DNA of 64,000 nt from the NCBI RefSeq assembly GCF_004349265.1, contig NZ_SMFL01000013.1, forward strand, positions 62,001 to 126,000, read 5' to 3'. Origin of the DNA: Dyadobacter psychrotolerans. GTDB taxonomy: Bacteria > Bacteroidota > Bacteroidia > Cytophagales > Spirosomataceae. Positions 35,374 to 43,555 of this stretch are shown here, piece by piece. Made by a program: the position numbers and the translations under genes. Position 1 is the first letter of the stretch; every line of letters starts with the position of its first letter. The notes beneath the pieces are model-generated. The model was not told where the DNA came from and ran no database searches. It saw nothing but the letters and a program-made list of their open reading frames with translations.

Positions 35374-36846
35374 TTAAGACAATTTCCAGTCACCTCTGTA
35401 TTTGCGGGTCACATACTGATTAGCTTCATCAAAGTTCGTCACCTTCATACTTTTTCCATCCCAAAGCAATTTTTTGCGCCCCGGGAAAGTAAAGTTTTTA
35501 CCATCAGCACTTGCCTTGCGAAGGTTGTAGCTGCGAATCGCAAGATTACCCATGATAACCGTTTCTGTAAGCGGACCTGAATAATCGAATGTTGAAGTAA
35601 GCGCTTTGTGTTCTTTACTGTCAAAACCTGCTTTACAAGCATCTGTCCAGGCTACATGGTGACCAAATTCAGGCAGTGAAGTGTACTTGGTTTCAAATGC
35701 TCCTTTTGGCATTGTCAGTTTTTCTCCGCTTTTCAAATACACTTTTGGGTCCTTACCATACGTAGCGCACATCATTACACCCTTATCGCCAATCAGCATC
35801 GCACCATTGCTGCTATCCGGCTCGCCAAGTGCGTCATCCGCCGGGATCAGATCCGGGTGGAACGGACGAAGGCCACCGTCATGCCAGGTCATGGTCATTT
35901 CCGATTTATTGATTTTCGTAGCAGGGAATTTAATCTGCACACGGGAAGATGGCGGACATCCTTCAGGAATATATTCCGGTGTCCAGTCTTTCAGGAATAC
36001 TGCGCCCACGCTGCATTCTACCTCAGTTGGATAACCAAGGCCCAGAACGCGGAAAGGAGAATCGATCAGGTGACATCCCATATCTCCCAGAGCACCTGTC
36101 CCAAAGTTCCACCATCCGTGCCATTTAAACGGATGATATGCCGGGCTGTAATCAACCCAATCGGCTGGGCCAACATATAAATCCCAGTCAAGTGTGCTTG
36201 GCACTTCTGATTTTTGTGTAGGAACCGGAATCCCCTGTGGCCAGATCGGACGGTTAGTCCAAACATCCACTTCTTTCACTGTTCCGATCACTCCCTTTTT
36301 AAACCATTCTACCATTTGCTGCTGCGCCGGGTTGGATGCACCCTGGTTTCCCATCTGAGAAACCACTTTATGTTTGCGGGCTGCCTCGGTAAGATAACGT
36401 GCTTCATTGATGCTATGCGTCATCGGTTTTTGCACATATACATGCTTTCCACGGCTAATCGCCGCCGAAGCAATCACTGCATGTGTATGATCCGGGGTTG
36501 AAACGATAAGGCCGTCAATATCTTTACCCATTTCATCGAGCATTACCCGAAAATCCTTATATTTTTTTGCATCAGGGAATTTATCAAAACATTTTTTTCC
36601 ATAAGCCCAGTCTACATCACAAAGCGCCACTACGTTTTCTGCTCCCTTATTCCAGGCATTTGTAATGTCAGAAAAACCTTTACTTCCAATCCCAACAGCT
36701 GCCAGGTTCATCTTGTCGCTTGGTGCACGAAATCCTTTACCTAAAACATGGCGGGGAACTATAAAAAAACTTCCAATTGCTGCTGCCGTCGTCTTTTGCA
36801 GAAAGTCGCGACGGGTTACATCTTTCAGCTTATTTTCTGTACTCAT
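35374..36846 (-). CDS. Tat-exported Gfo/Idh/MocA-family oxidoreductase
   Basis: This 490-residue protein begins with a twin-arginine signal (VTRRDFLQKTTAAAIG, about 9-24). The NAD-binding Rossmann domain follows (AAVGIGSKGF, about 50-59) with the conserved EKP-like motif VQKPMTHS near 134-141 and a C-terminal alpha/beta catalytic domain with many Trp. Exported members of this family act on sugars in the periplasm with tightly bound cofactor. The substrate is unknown. It is a single gene between panC and panD, unrelated to them. Confidence 0.92.
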   Translation of the reverse strand: MSTENKLKDVTRRDFLQKTTAAAIGSFFIVPRHVLGKGFRAPSDKMNLAAVGIGSKGFSDITNAWNKGAENVVALCDVDWAYGKKCFDKFPDAKKYKDFRVMLDEMGKDIDGLIVSTPDHTHAVIASAAISRGKHVYVQKPMTHSINEARYLTEAARKHKVVSQMGNQGASNPAQQQMVEWFKKGVIGTVKEVDVWTNRPIWPQGIPVPTQKSEVPSTLDWDLYVGPADWVDYSPAYHPFKWHGWWNFGTGALGDMGCHLIDSPFRVLGLGYPTEVECSVGAVFLKDWTPEYIPEGCPPSSRVQIKFPATKINKSEMTMTWHDGGLRPFHPDLIPADDALGEPDSSNGAMLIGDKGVMMCATYGKDPKVYLKSGEKLTMPKGAFETKYTSLPEFGHHVAWTDACKAGFDSKEHKALTSTFDYSGPLTETVIMGNLAIRSYNLRKASADGKNFTFPGRKKLLWDGKSMKVTNFDEANQYVTRKYRGDWKLS

Positions 36847-37132
36847 TGGTTTGGTATGAATAATAAAGGTTAGTAATTAATAGTTTAAAGCAGATTACTA
36901 CGAAAAATTACTTAATGGTACTAATTCAGTCATAAATATAATGATGTTTGGATGTAATCAGAATTACGTTGCTTTTAAATAATTATTGAGAACCTGACAA
37001 AATCTTCCCCTGAGATCATGATTTTTAAATCGGAACCGTATCCTTCTACCGGTTGTTTTGAAGGCAAGGTTTTATTCCTGTAACTTTGCCGGAGTAATGC
37101 AGTAAATTAATATTAACTCGTACGATTGAGTA

Positions 37133-37480
37133 ATGCAAATAACAATCATGAAATCCAAGATTCACCGGGTTAAGGTGACTCAGGCAGAATTGAATTATGT
37201 AGGTAGTATCACCATTGATGAAGATCTGATGGATGCTTCTGGTTTGATAGCGAATGAACAGGTACACATTGTAAATAATAACAACGGCGAACGCTTTGTA
37301 ACATATGTGATCAAGGGAGAACGCGGCTCCGGTATGATCTGTCTGAACGGTGCGGCAGCGCGGCGTGTGCAGATTGGCGATATCATCATTATCATCGCTT
37401 ATGGAAGCATGTCGCAGGAAGAAGCAAAAACATTTCAGCCCATGGTCATTTTCCCTGATCACAACAACCGACTGGTATAA
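37133..37480 (+). CDS. panD: Aspartate 1-decarboxylase precursor
   Basis: The 115-residue protein has the self-processing site G-S in YVGSITID near residues 24-25, where the Ser becomes the pyruvoyl cofactor. The start MQITIMKSKIHRVKVT fits the family. It makes beta-alanine from aspartate for the pantothenate pathway with panC. It is followed 45 bases later by a flippase-like gene, with which it may be co-transcribed. Confidence 0.96.
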   Translation: MQITIMKSKIHRVKVTQAELNYVGSITIDEDLMDASGLIANEQVHIVNNNNGERFVTYVIKGERGSGMICLNGAAARRVQIGDIIIIIAYGSMSQEEAKTFQPMVIFPDHNNRLV

Positions 37481-37525
37481 TTACTTTTTCTTCCGGCCAA
37501 CTCCCATTTACACAAAGTCCTTACA

Positions 37526-38566
37526 ATGAAAAGTGCGTTACGTTATATAATCTCGCTTGGTTTAGCAGGAGGTTTAATCTGGTTTGTTTTTAAGGATATC
37601 GATCTTGCCGACATGCTGGAAAGGTTCGCCCGTTCCGACTGGCGATGGATTGCAATTTCCTGCACGTTTTTATTAATGGCCCACATTTTCAGGGCATGGA
37701 GGTGGAGCATGCTCATGGAGCCGCTGGGTTATAAACCAGGCTTGTTTAACAGTTCAATTTCGGTTTTAACCGGTTATTTTGCCAATTATATCGTTCCCAG
37801 AATGGGTGAAGTCACCCGTTGCGGAACGTTATACCGTTTGGAACGTGTGCCCGTGAATCTCAGTTTCGGTACAGTTGTAGCTGAAAGACTTTTCGATGTT
37901 ATCATTTTGCTCGTGCTGATCGGCCTGAACTTCATCCTGGAATTCGAACGATTGAGCACATTTTTTACCGATTTTTTTCAAAGTAAAATATCAGGAGGGC
38001 AGGCAGGAGCAAATTCAGGAAGCGGGCTTATCCTTTATCTCTTATTAGCCCTGATCGTATTTATAGCGACCTCAGGCATTTTTATTTTTAAGAATAATGC
38101 GGTTAAAGACAAACTTCAGCAAAATGCACTCATTCAAAAAATTGTGGTATTTGCAAAAGGAATGCTTGAAGGGTTATTAAGTATCCGGAAACTGCGTAGC
38201 CCGGGTTTATTCATTTTCAGTACTGTTTCTATTTGGGTACTTTATTATCTGGTGTCTTATGTGCTGTTCTTTTGTATTCCCGAAACGTCTAACCTGGGGC
38301 CTTTAGCAGGATTAACCTTACTGGTTGTTGGAGCAATAGGCATGACGGCTCCAACGCAGGGAGGAATTGGCGCCTATCACCTTTTGGTGGGCAATGTCAT
38401 GATTCTTTACGGTTTGTCGCAGAAGGATGGTATCACGCTGGCTACTTTCATTCACGGCGCACAAATGTTGTTTATGCTTGCGATCGGAGCAATTGCATTT
38501 TTAATTGTTTTGGTAAAAAAAGATAAATTCGCCGGAGAACCCGCACAGGTTCCCGCCGGCAACTGA
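37526..38566 (+). CDS. LPG synthase-like transmembrane flippase (UPF0104/AglD type)
   Basis: The 346 residues contain about eight membrane helices. Conserved pieces such as HIFRAWRW, YFANYIVPRMGEVTR and GAIGMTAPTQGGIGAYHLL are characteristic of the flippase half of lysylphosphatidylglycerol synthase-like proteins. It lacks the soluble aminoacyltransferase domain, so it is likely a lipid or isoprenoid-linked transporter. It lies between panD and rfaE2 on the same strand (gaps of 45 and 32 bases), probably in one operon, consistent with an envelope role. Confidence 0.88.
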   Translation: MKSALRYIISLGLAGGLIWFVFKDIDLADMLERFARSDWRWIAISCTFLLMAHIFRAWRWSMLMEPLGYKPGLFNSSISVLTGYFANYIVPRMGEVTRCGTLYRLERVPVNLSFGTVVAERLFDVIILLVLIGLNFILEFERLSTFFTDFFQSKISGGQAGANSGSGLILYLLLALIVFIATSGIFIFKNNAVKDKLQQNALIQKIVVFAKGMLEGLLSIRKLRSPGLFIFSTVSIWVLYYLVSYVLFFCIPETSNLGPLAGLTLLVVGAIGMTAPTQGGIGAYHLLVGNVMILYGLSQKDGITLATFIHGAQMLFMLAIGAIAFLIVLVKKDKFAGEPAQVPAGN

Positions 38567-38598
38567 AGTAAGTTTTAAATCCTGAATCCTTCACACAA

Positions 38599-39087
38599 AT
38601 GAGCCAAACGGAAAGTAAAATTTTACGCCTTGATGAAGCGGTTAACCAGGTTGCCGACTGGCAGCGTGCCGGGCAAAAAGTGGTTTTCACCAACGGATGT
38701 TTTGACATCGTTCATCTGGGGCACATTGATTATCTTGAAAAAGCACGGGCTTTGGGCGACCGCCTGGTACTTGGACTTAACACCGATGCATCGGTAAGCC
38801 GGTTGAAAGGTCCGCTTCGTCCCGTCGTGAATGAATATGCCAGGGGCCGGTTGATGGCAGCACTTTCTTTTATCGATGCTGTCATTTTGTTCGACGAACC
38901 AACCCCAAGTGAGCTGATTGAAGCCTTAAAACCTGACATTTTGGTAAAAGGTGACGATTATACAGTCGAAACAATCGCTGGTGCGGATTTTGTTCTGAGT
39001 AATGGAGGTGAGGTAAAAACGATAGCACTTGTGAAAGGTTATTCGACTACCGCCCTGATTGAGAAGATAAAACAAGGCTATCAGTAA
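38599..39087 (+). CDS. rfaE2: D-glycero-beta-D-manno-heptose 1-phosphate adenylyltransferase
   Basis: The 162 residues form a single nucleotidyltransferase domain with the HxGH-like motif GCFDIVHLGHIDYL (about 34-47) and KGDDY near 113-117. It activates heptose-1-phosphate with ATP for lipopolysaccharide core synthesis. In enterics it is fused to a kinase (HldE); here, as in other Bacteroidota, it is separate. It follows the flippase gene by 32 bases. Confidence 0.93.
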   Translation: MSQTESKILRLDEAVNQVADWQRAGQKVVFTNGCFDIVHLGHIDYLEKARALGDRLVLGLNTDASVSRLKGPLRPVVNEYARGRLMAALSFIDAVILFDEPTPSELIEALKPDILVKGDDYTVETIAGADFVLSNGGEVKTIALVKGYSTTALIEKIKQGYQ

Positions 39088-39181
39088 CCGGACAATATTG
39101 CAGAATCCGTACGTTATGTTTAGGTATTGTTTTAAAATGAACAAATTAATTATTTCGTAAAATTTAAAGAAAAATATAATT

Positions 39182-39862
39182 ATGGCTGGTGCATATGTAA
39201 TTGGTATACTCGTCATGATCATAAGTTTTTATGTTCAGTGGCGTTTAAAAAGAAAATTTGAAGAATATTCGCAGGTAGGATTGAGCAATGGAATGAGCGG
39301 AAAAGAAATCGCTGAAACCATGCTTAGAGAAAGTGGTATATATGACGTCCGTGTGGTTTCGGTAGAAGGAAAACTTTCTGACCATTACAATCCACAGGAT
39401 AAAACAGTGAATTTAAGCCCGGATGTATACTACGGAAGAAGTGTTTCGGCTGCGGCTGTTGCATCTCACGAATGCGGCCACGCGGTACAGCATGCAACTG
39501 CTTATAAATGGCTGCAGTTCCGTTCGCAGATGGTACCTTTCCTGAGCGTTTCATCGTCTTATATGCAGTGGATCATTTTAGGCGGAATTCTATTGCTGAA
39601 TACAACCCCGATTCCGTTGGCAATTGGTGTAGCATTGTTCGCACTTACGACCCTGTTCAGCTTTATTACACTTCCGGTTGAATACGATGCCAGCAACAGA
39701 GCATTGGCCTGGATCAAGAACAATAGAATTGTAAATGAGCGTGAATACGTAATGTCGGCAGATGCTTTGAAGTGGGCGGCACGTACCTACTTGGTGGCGG
39801 CTATCGGTTCATTAGCAACATTGCTGTACTACGTTGGAATTCTGATGGGTAGAAGAGATTAA
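39182..39862 (+). CDS. Zinc-dependent membrane metallopeptidase (YugP family)
   Basis: The 226 residues start with a membrane helix, followed by the zinc site HECGHAVQHA (about 96-105) and two further hydrophobic hairpins. The family (neutral zinc metallopeptidase 2, PF04298-like) is widely found but poorly characterised. It is preceded by rfaE2 and ended by a strong terminator. Confidence 0.9.
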   Translation: MAGAYVIGILVMIISFYVQWRLKRKFEEYSQVGLSNGMSGKEIAETMLRESGIYDVRVVSVEGKLSDHYNPQDKTVNLSPDVYYGRSVSAAAVASHECGHAVQHATAYKWLQFRSQMVPFLSVSSSYMQWIILGGILLLNTTPIPLAIGVALFALTTLFSFITLPVEYDASNRALAWIKNNRIVNEREYVMSADALKWAARTYLVAAIGSLATLLYYVGILMGRRD

Positions 39863-39885
39863 TCTTTAAGAGAATACCGATTACG

Positions 39886-39917
39886 AAAGGAGAGGAAATT
39901 TATTTTCTCTCCTTTTT
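39886..39917 (+). terminator. Terminator after the zinc peptidase gene
   Basis: Arms AAAGGAGAG and CTCTCCTTT are followed by TT. Confidence 0.8.
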
Positions 39918-39956
39918 GATTTAAATTCGCGAAAGAAAATGATCATCACACTTCCA

Positions 39957-40339
39957 ATGGACTCTATTACAGAAGCACGTCGTTATATCCAAAATGCCAG
40001 AGAAATACTAAGTGAAAAGGCAGGAAAGAAGGTGGTCGTTATTCGGACAAAAAGTATATCAGAATGGCTGGGCATACAGCATACTCCGGCGTGCTGGTAG
40101 CGCTGGATGCAGTACTTCCAAACGATAATAAAAAAACCAGAAAGAGTGTGGAATGCTATCAGAAAGAACTTTCCGGCATTGACAAAAAAATTACTGCTTC
40201 ATTTGATGATGTCTACAAAATACTTCACCTATATATGAGCTACGATGGCCTTCAAAATGCAAAAGTGATTGCAATAGCCTTGCAGGAAGCTGAGCATATT
40301 ATTAGTTGGACGGAAAAGAGGTTGGGATCAGCCGCCTGA
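39957..40339 (+). pseudogene. DUF5618-like gene with a one-base frameshift
   Basis: The N-terminal part from ATG 39957 reads MDSITEARRYIQNAREILSE and then breaks at about 40021-40024. Moving to the +2 frame gives KEGGRYSDKKYIRMAGHTAY and the rest to 40339, ending in EAEHIISWTEKRLG. The combined product (about 127 residues) matches my memory of the DUF5618 family, a small helical protein. One missing base in GGCAGGAAA accounts for the shift. Either the gene is broken or this is a sequencing error. The fragment from 40064 alone (91 residues) would begin inside the domain. Confidence 0.7.
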
Positions 40340-40345
40340 CTAAAA

Positions 40346-41518
40346 CTAATTTTTCAGCTGATTCCAGTAAACCACCACATTATGAGTTGCCCTGCCTGAG
40401 GCGATAACATCCAGGTCACCATCTCCGTCCAGATCAGCGGATGTAACATCTTCACAGGCCATTTTGATTTTTTCATCCAAAGTATATTCCTGCCACTTTT
40501 TACCTTCGGCATCAGAACCAACAAATATGCGCACACCGGTTTCACCAATCACATTCGGATTTCTCCATCCCATTACAATCTGGTCACGTCCCTGACCAAA
40601 GAAATCTGCACAAACAAGCGCGTGTCCTTCTTTAATTTTATCTGTCAATACAGTACGGTTGTCTTTGGAATAAACGACCAGACTGTTTCCATGCATCGGT
40701 TCAACCGTGGTCGTGAACAACTGATTTTTACCCAGGCTGCCGGTACGGATTTCACCAATGCCTTTGTCGGCAACCATCCAGTTTCCCGACGGAGCCCAGC
40801 CGTTGGCGCCGTTTAGGAACACCTGTGCTCCTTCCTTTCCTGCGACAGTCATACCCAAAAACCTGCCGGAAACTTCCATAGGTTGAAAATTATGCGTCAT
40901 GTGCATGCCGGTATCCAGCAACTCATAAGACCAGATGCCTTTTCTGTTTTCCGGTACATCAAAAGCAATTGCCTTCACTCCCGCCCCATCACCTGACACG
41001 TTTCCCTCACCATGCAGCGGCAAAACCATTAGCTGGTAATCACCTTCCGTTTTTTTTAACCATTGCATGCGGTGAATCGTAACTTCGTGGTGCAGGCGAA
41101 CGGGTTCCCAAACCTGGGTCCTGTCATTTGGTGCATTTAAATAGAATACAGCCCCTGATTGTTTGATATTTTTAGTTTCGGATGGATTCCATTGTGCACC
41201 TACCGCAACCTCCACTTTTCCGTCACCATCAATATCTCTTGCTGCAATGCAAACATTATCCTGTTCGGTAAGGTCCTTTGCCATCACATAGCGCGTCCAC
41301 GGCTTGCCCTTTTCACCCGGATTTTTATACCAAACAATTTCTTTTTTATCTGCAAGCAAAATATCAGGTTTGCCATCACCGTCCACATCGCCTGTGGTAA
41401 CGCCATACCCAATACTTATTTTATCATCGATTACCTCTCCCTTAAAGGTTGCAGTCTGGGCAAATGCAGCTTGTAAAAAAGCGAGGAGCGCTGTGAATAG
41501 TATAAATTGCTTTTTCAT
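40346..41518 (-). CDS. Exported FG-GAP/VCBS repeat protein
   Basis: About 390 residues from the ATG at 41516-41518 (MKKQFILFTALLAF), which gives a clean signal peptide ending at AFAQ. The longer frame adds twelve non-signal residues. Calcium-binding DxDGDG repeats appear at the start (GDVDGDGKPDILLA), in the middle (DIDGDGKVEVAVG) and at the end (DLDGDGDLDVIAS), consistent with an integrin-like beta-propeller. It is likely periplasmic or on the outer surface and may bind polysaccharide. No T9SS sorting domain is visible. Confidence 0.88.
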   Translation of the reverse strand: MKKQFILFTALLAFLQAAFAQTATFKGEVIDDKISIGYGVTTGDVDGDGKPDILLADKKEIVWYKNPGEKGKPWTRYVMAKDLTEQDNVCIAARDIDGDGKVEVAVGAQWNPSETKNIKQSGAVFYLNAPNDRTQVWEPVRLHHEVTIHRMQWLKKTEGDYQLMVLPLHGEGNVSGDGAGVKAIAFDVPENRKGIWSYELLDTGMHMTHNFQPMEVSGRFLGMTVAGKEGAQVFLNGANGWAPSGNWMVADKGIGEIRTGSLGKNQLFTTTVEPMHGNSLVVYSKDNRTVLTDKIKEGHALVCADFFGQGRDQIVMGWRNPNVIGETGVRIFVGSDAEGKKWQEYTLDEKIKMACEDVTSADLDGDGDLDVIASGRATHNVVVYWNQLKN

Positions 41519-41617
41519 GTGATTAACTTTCAGAATAAAGTAACAGACAATCATTAATGTCTATTTTTTCCCAATATACTTCAAAAAGATCAATCAGGAT
41601 ATTTGAAAACACAGATT

Positions 41618-41651
41618 TTTGTGTGGCTTTGATACGCTTTACCTACTTTTG
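41618..41651 (+). promoter_or_regulatory. gcvT promoter (TTTG-N22-TACTTTTG)
   Basis: TTTG at 41618-41621 and TACTTTTG at 41644-41651 fit the Bacteroidota consensus. The leader is about 20-30 bases. Confidence 0.6.
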
Positions 41652-41679
41652 CAAATTAAAGCAACGCAATTAACCATTC

Positions 41680-42762
41680 ATGAAAACGATCCCACTTCAC
41701 CAGATACATGTTCAATTAGGCGCTAAAATAGTGCCGTTCGCAGGATTCGAGATGCCAGTACGCTATTCGTCCGATATGGAAGAGCACCATGCTGTCAGGA
41801 ATAATGTGGGCGTTTTTGATGTATCGCACATGGGTGAGTTTAGTGTTAAAGGTCCGAAAGCCCTGGATTTGATTCAGAAAGTTTCGGCCAACGATGCTTC
41901 AGTTTTGTATGATGGAAAAGTTCAATACAGCTACTTACCAAATGCTGAAGGCGGTGTGGTAGATGATCTTCTGGTTTACCGGATTGCCGAAGACGACTAC
42001 ATGCTGGTGGTAAATGCCTCAAACATTGAAAAGGATTGGAACTGGATTCAGTCGCAAAATTCGGAAGGTGTGGAAATGACAGACCTTTCAGCAGACCTTT
42101 GTCTTCTTGCAGTTCAGGGTCCAAATGCAACCGCGACTTTGCAAAAACTAACTGAATCTGACCTGGCTTCCATGGAATATTACACATTTCAGATCGGAAC
42201 AATGGCCGGAATTGACAACGTTGTGATTTCAGCAACAGGTTATACCGGTGCAGGCGGATTTGAAATATATGTAAATAAAGAAAATGCGGAGAAAATGTGG
42301 AATGCCATTTTTGAAGCAGGTGAAGAATTTGGTATAAAACCTGTTGGTCTTGGTGCCCGTGATACCCTGCGTCTTGAAAAGGGCTTCTGTCTGTATGGAA
42401 ATGACATCGACGACAACACATCTCCTCTTGAAGCAGGGCTGGGCTGGGTTACTAAATTTTCAAAAGACTTTATTAATTCTACTTCTTTGAAACAACAAAA
42501 AGAAGCTGGTCTGCAAAAAAAACTGGTTGGTTTCGAAATGATTGATCGCGGTATTCCACGTGGACATTACGAATTGTGCGACGCAGAAGGAAATCAGCTC
42601 GGCGACGTTACATCCGGAACCCAATCGCCAACACTGCAAAAAGGAATTGGTCTTGGTTATGTTCCGACAGCTTACAGCAAACCGGACACTGAAATTTTCG
42701 TAAAAGTACGCGAGCGCCTGTTAAAAGCCAAAGTCGTAAAACTTCCTTTTGTAAAAGGTTAA
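41680..42762 (+). CDS. gcvT: Glycine cleavage system T protein (aminomethyltransferase)
   Basis: The 360 residues match GcvT. It begins PLHQIHVQLGAKIVPFAGFEMP, has the folate-site pattern DVSHMGEF, the YTGAGGFEIY motif, and the C-terminal KGIGLGYV. It releases ammonia from aminomethyl-H-protein and makes 5,10-methylene-tetrahydrofolate. No gcvH or gcvP lies here. comB follows 51 bases later on the same strand. Confidence 0.97.
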   Translation: MKTIPLHQIHVQLGAKIVPFAGFEMPVRYSSDMEEHHAVRNNVGVFDVSHMGEFSVKGPKALDLIQKVSANDASVLYDGKVQYSYLPNAEGGVVDDLLVYRIAEDDYMLVVNASNIEKDWNWIQSQNSEGVEMTDLSADLCLLAVQGPNATATLQKLTESDLASMEYYTFQIGTMAGIDNVVISATGYTGAGGFEIYVNKENAEKMWNAIFEAGEEFGIKPVGLGARDTLRLEKGFCLYGNDIDDNTSPLEAGLGWVTKFSKDFINSTSLKQQKEAGLQKKLVGFEMIDRGIPRGHYELCDAEGNQLGDVTSGTQSPTLQKGIGLGYVPTAYSKPDTEIFVKVRERLLKAKVVKLPFVKG

Positions 42763-42813
42763 TCATTAAGCAGTAAAACTTTCTATTCTTATAATCCCGC
42801 ATTGTCCCCCGGT

Positions 42814-43524
42814 ATGAAACAACTTGATGTCTGCCTGACGCCTGACCTTCTCCATTTACATAAACTTGATAATTCAATCGTAGTTGTTGCTGACATTTTC
42901 CGGGCTACCTCATGTATGGTAACCGGCCTTGCTTACGGAATTAAAAGTATCACTCCGGTTGCAACAATTGAAGAATGTAAATTTTTGCAGGACAAAGGTT
43001 TCATCGCTGCTGCGGAACGTGATGCAAAAAAAGAAGAAGGCTTTGATCTGGATAATTCTCCTTTCAGTTATATGGATGAAAGGTTAATCGGTGCGGAAAT
43101 TGCAATGACAACCACCAACGGAACGTTATCTATCACCAAAGCACGGGCAACCGCTGTAAAAGTAATGGTAGGTGCATTTTTAAACCTGGGAGCCCTCGCA
43201 AATCACTTACGTTCCGAGCCTTACGATGTGCTTGTGCTTTGTGCCGGCTGGAAAGGAAGACCGAATTTGGAAGATACACTTTTCGCCGGCGCTCTGGCCG
43301 ATGCTTTAAAGGATCAGTTTATGCTCAGGGAAGACGGAACACTAATGGCCCAAAGGTTATTCGATCAGTCCAAAGAAAATTTGCTGGCAGCCGTATCCAA
43401 CTCATCGCACGTGAGAAGACTCCAGAGATTGGGTATACAAAAAGATATCGCTTACTGTCTCCAGAAAGATCTTTACGATATCGTGCCTGTGCTTCGCGGA
43501 AGTACTTTGGTTGCAATGCATTAA
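42814..43524 (+). CDS. comB: 2-phosphosulfolactate phosphatase family protein
   Basis: About 236 residues from ATG 42814; an in-frame TTG twelve bases earlier is less likely. The family pattern DIFRATSCMV, TTTNGT and CAGWKGRPNLEDTLFAGAL is intact. ComB removes phosphate in coenzyme M synthesis in methanogens. In Bacteroidota its substrate is not known for certain, since they lack coenzyme M, and a sulfolactate or sulfolipid role is possible. Confidence 0.88.
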   Translation: MKQLDVCLTPDLLHLHKLDNSIVVVADIFRATSCMVTGLAYGIKSITPVATIEECKFLQDKGFIAAAERDAKKEEGFDLDNSPFSYMDERLIGAEIAMTTTNGTLSITKARATAVKVMVGAFLNLGALANHLRSEPYDVLVLCAGWKGRPNLEDTLFAGALADALKDQFMLREDGTLMAQRLFDQSKENLLAAVSNSSHVRRLQRLGIQKDIAYCLQKDLYDIVPVLRGSTLVAMH

Positions 43525-43555
43525 CAGGAACACGCTTTAATTATTGAAATACTAC

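Noticed and set aside
41846..42421. 191-residue minus-strand frame
   Set aside because: Antisense of gcvT; His/Gln-rich shadow.
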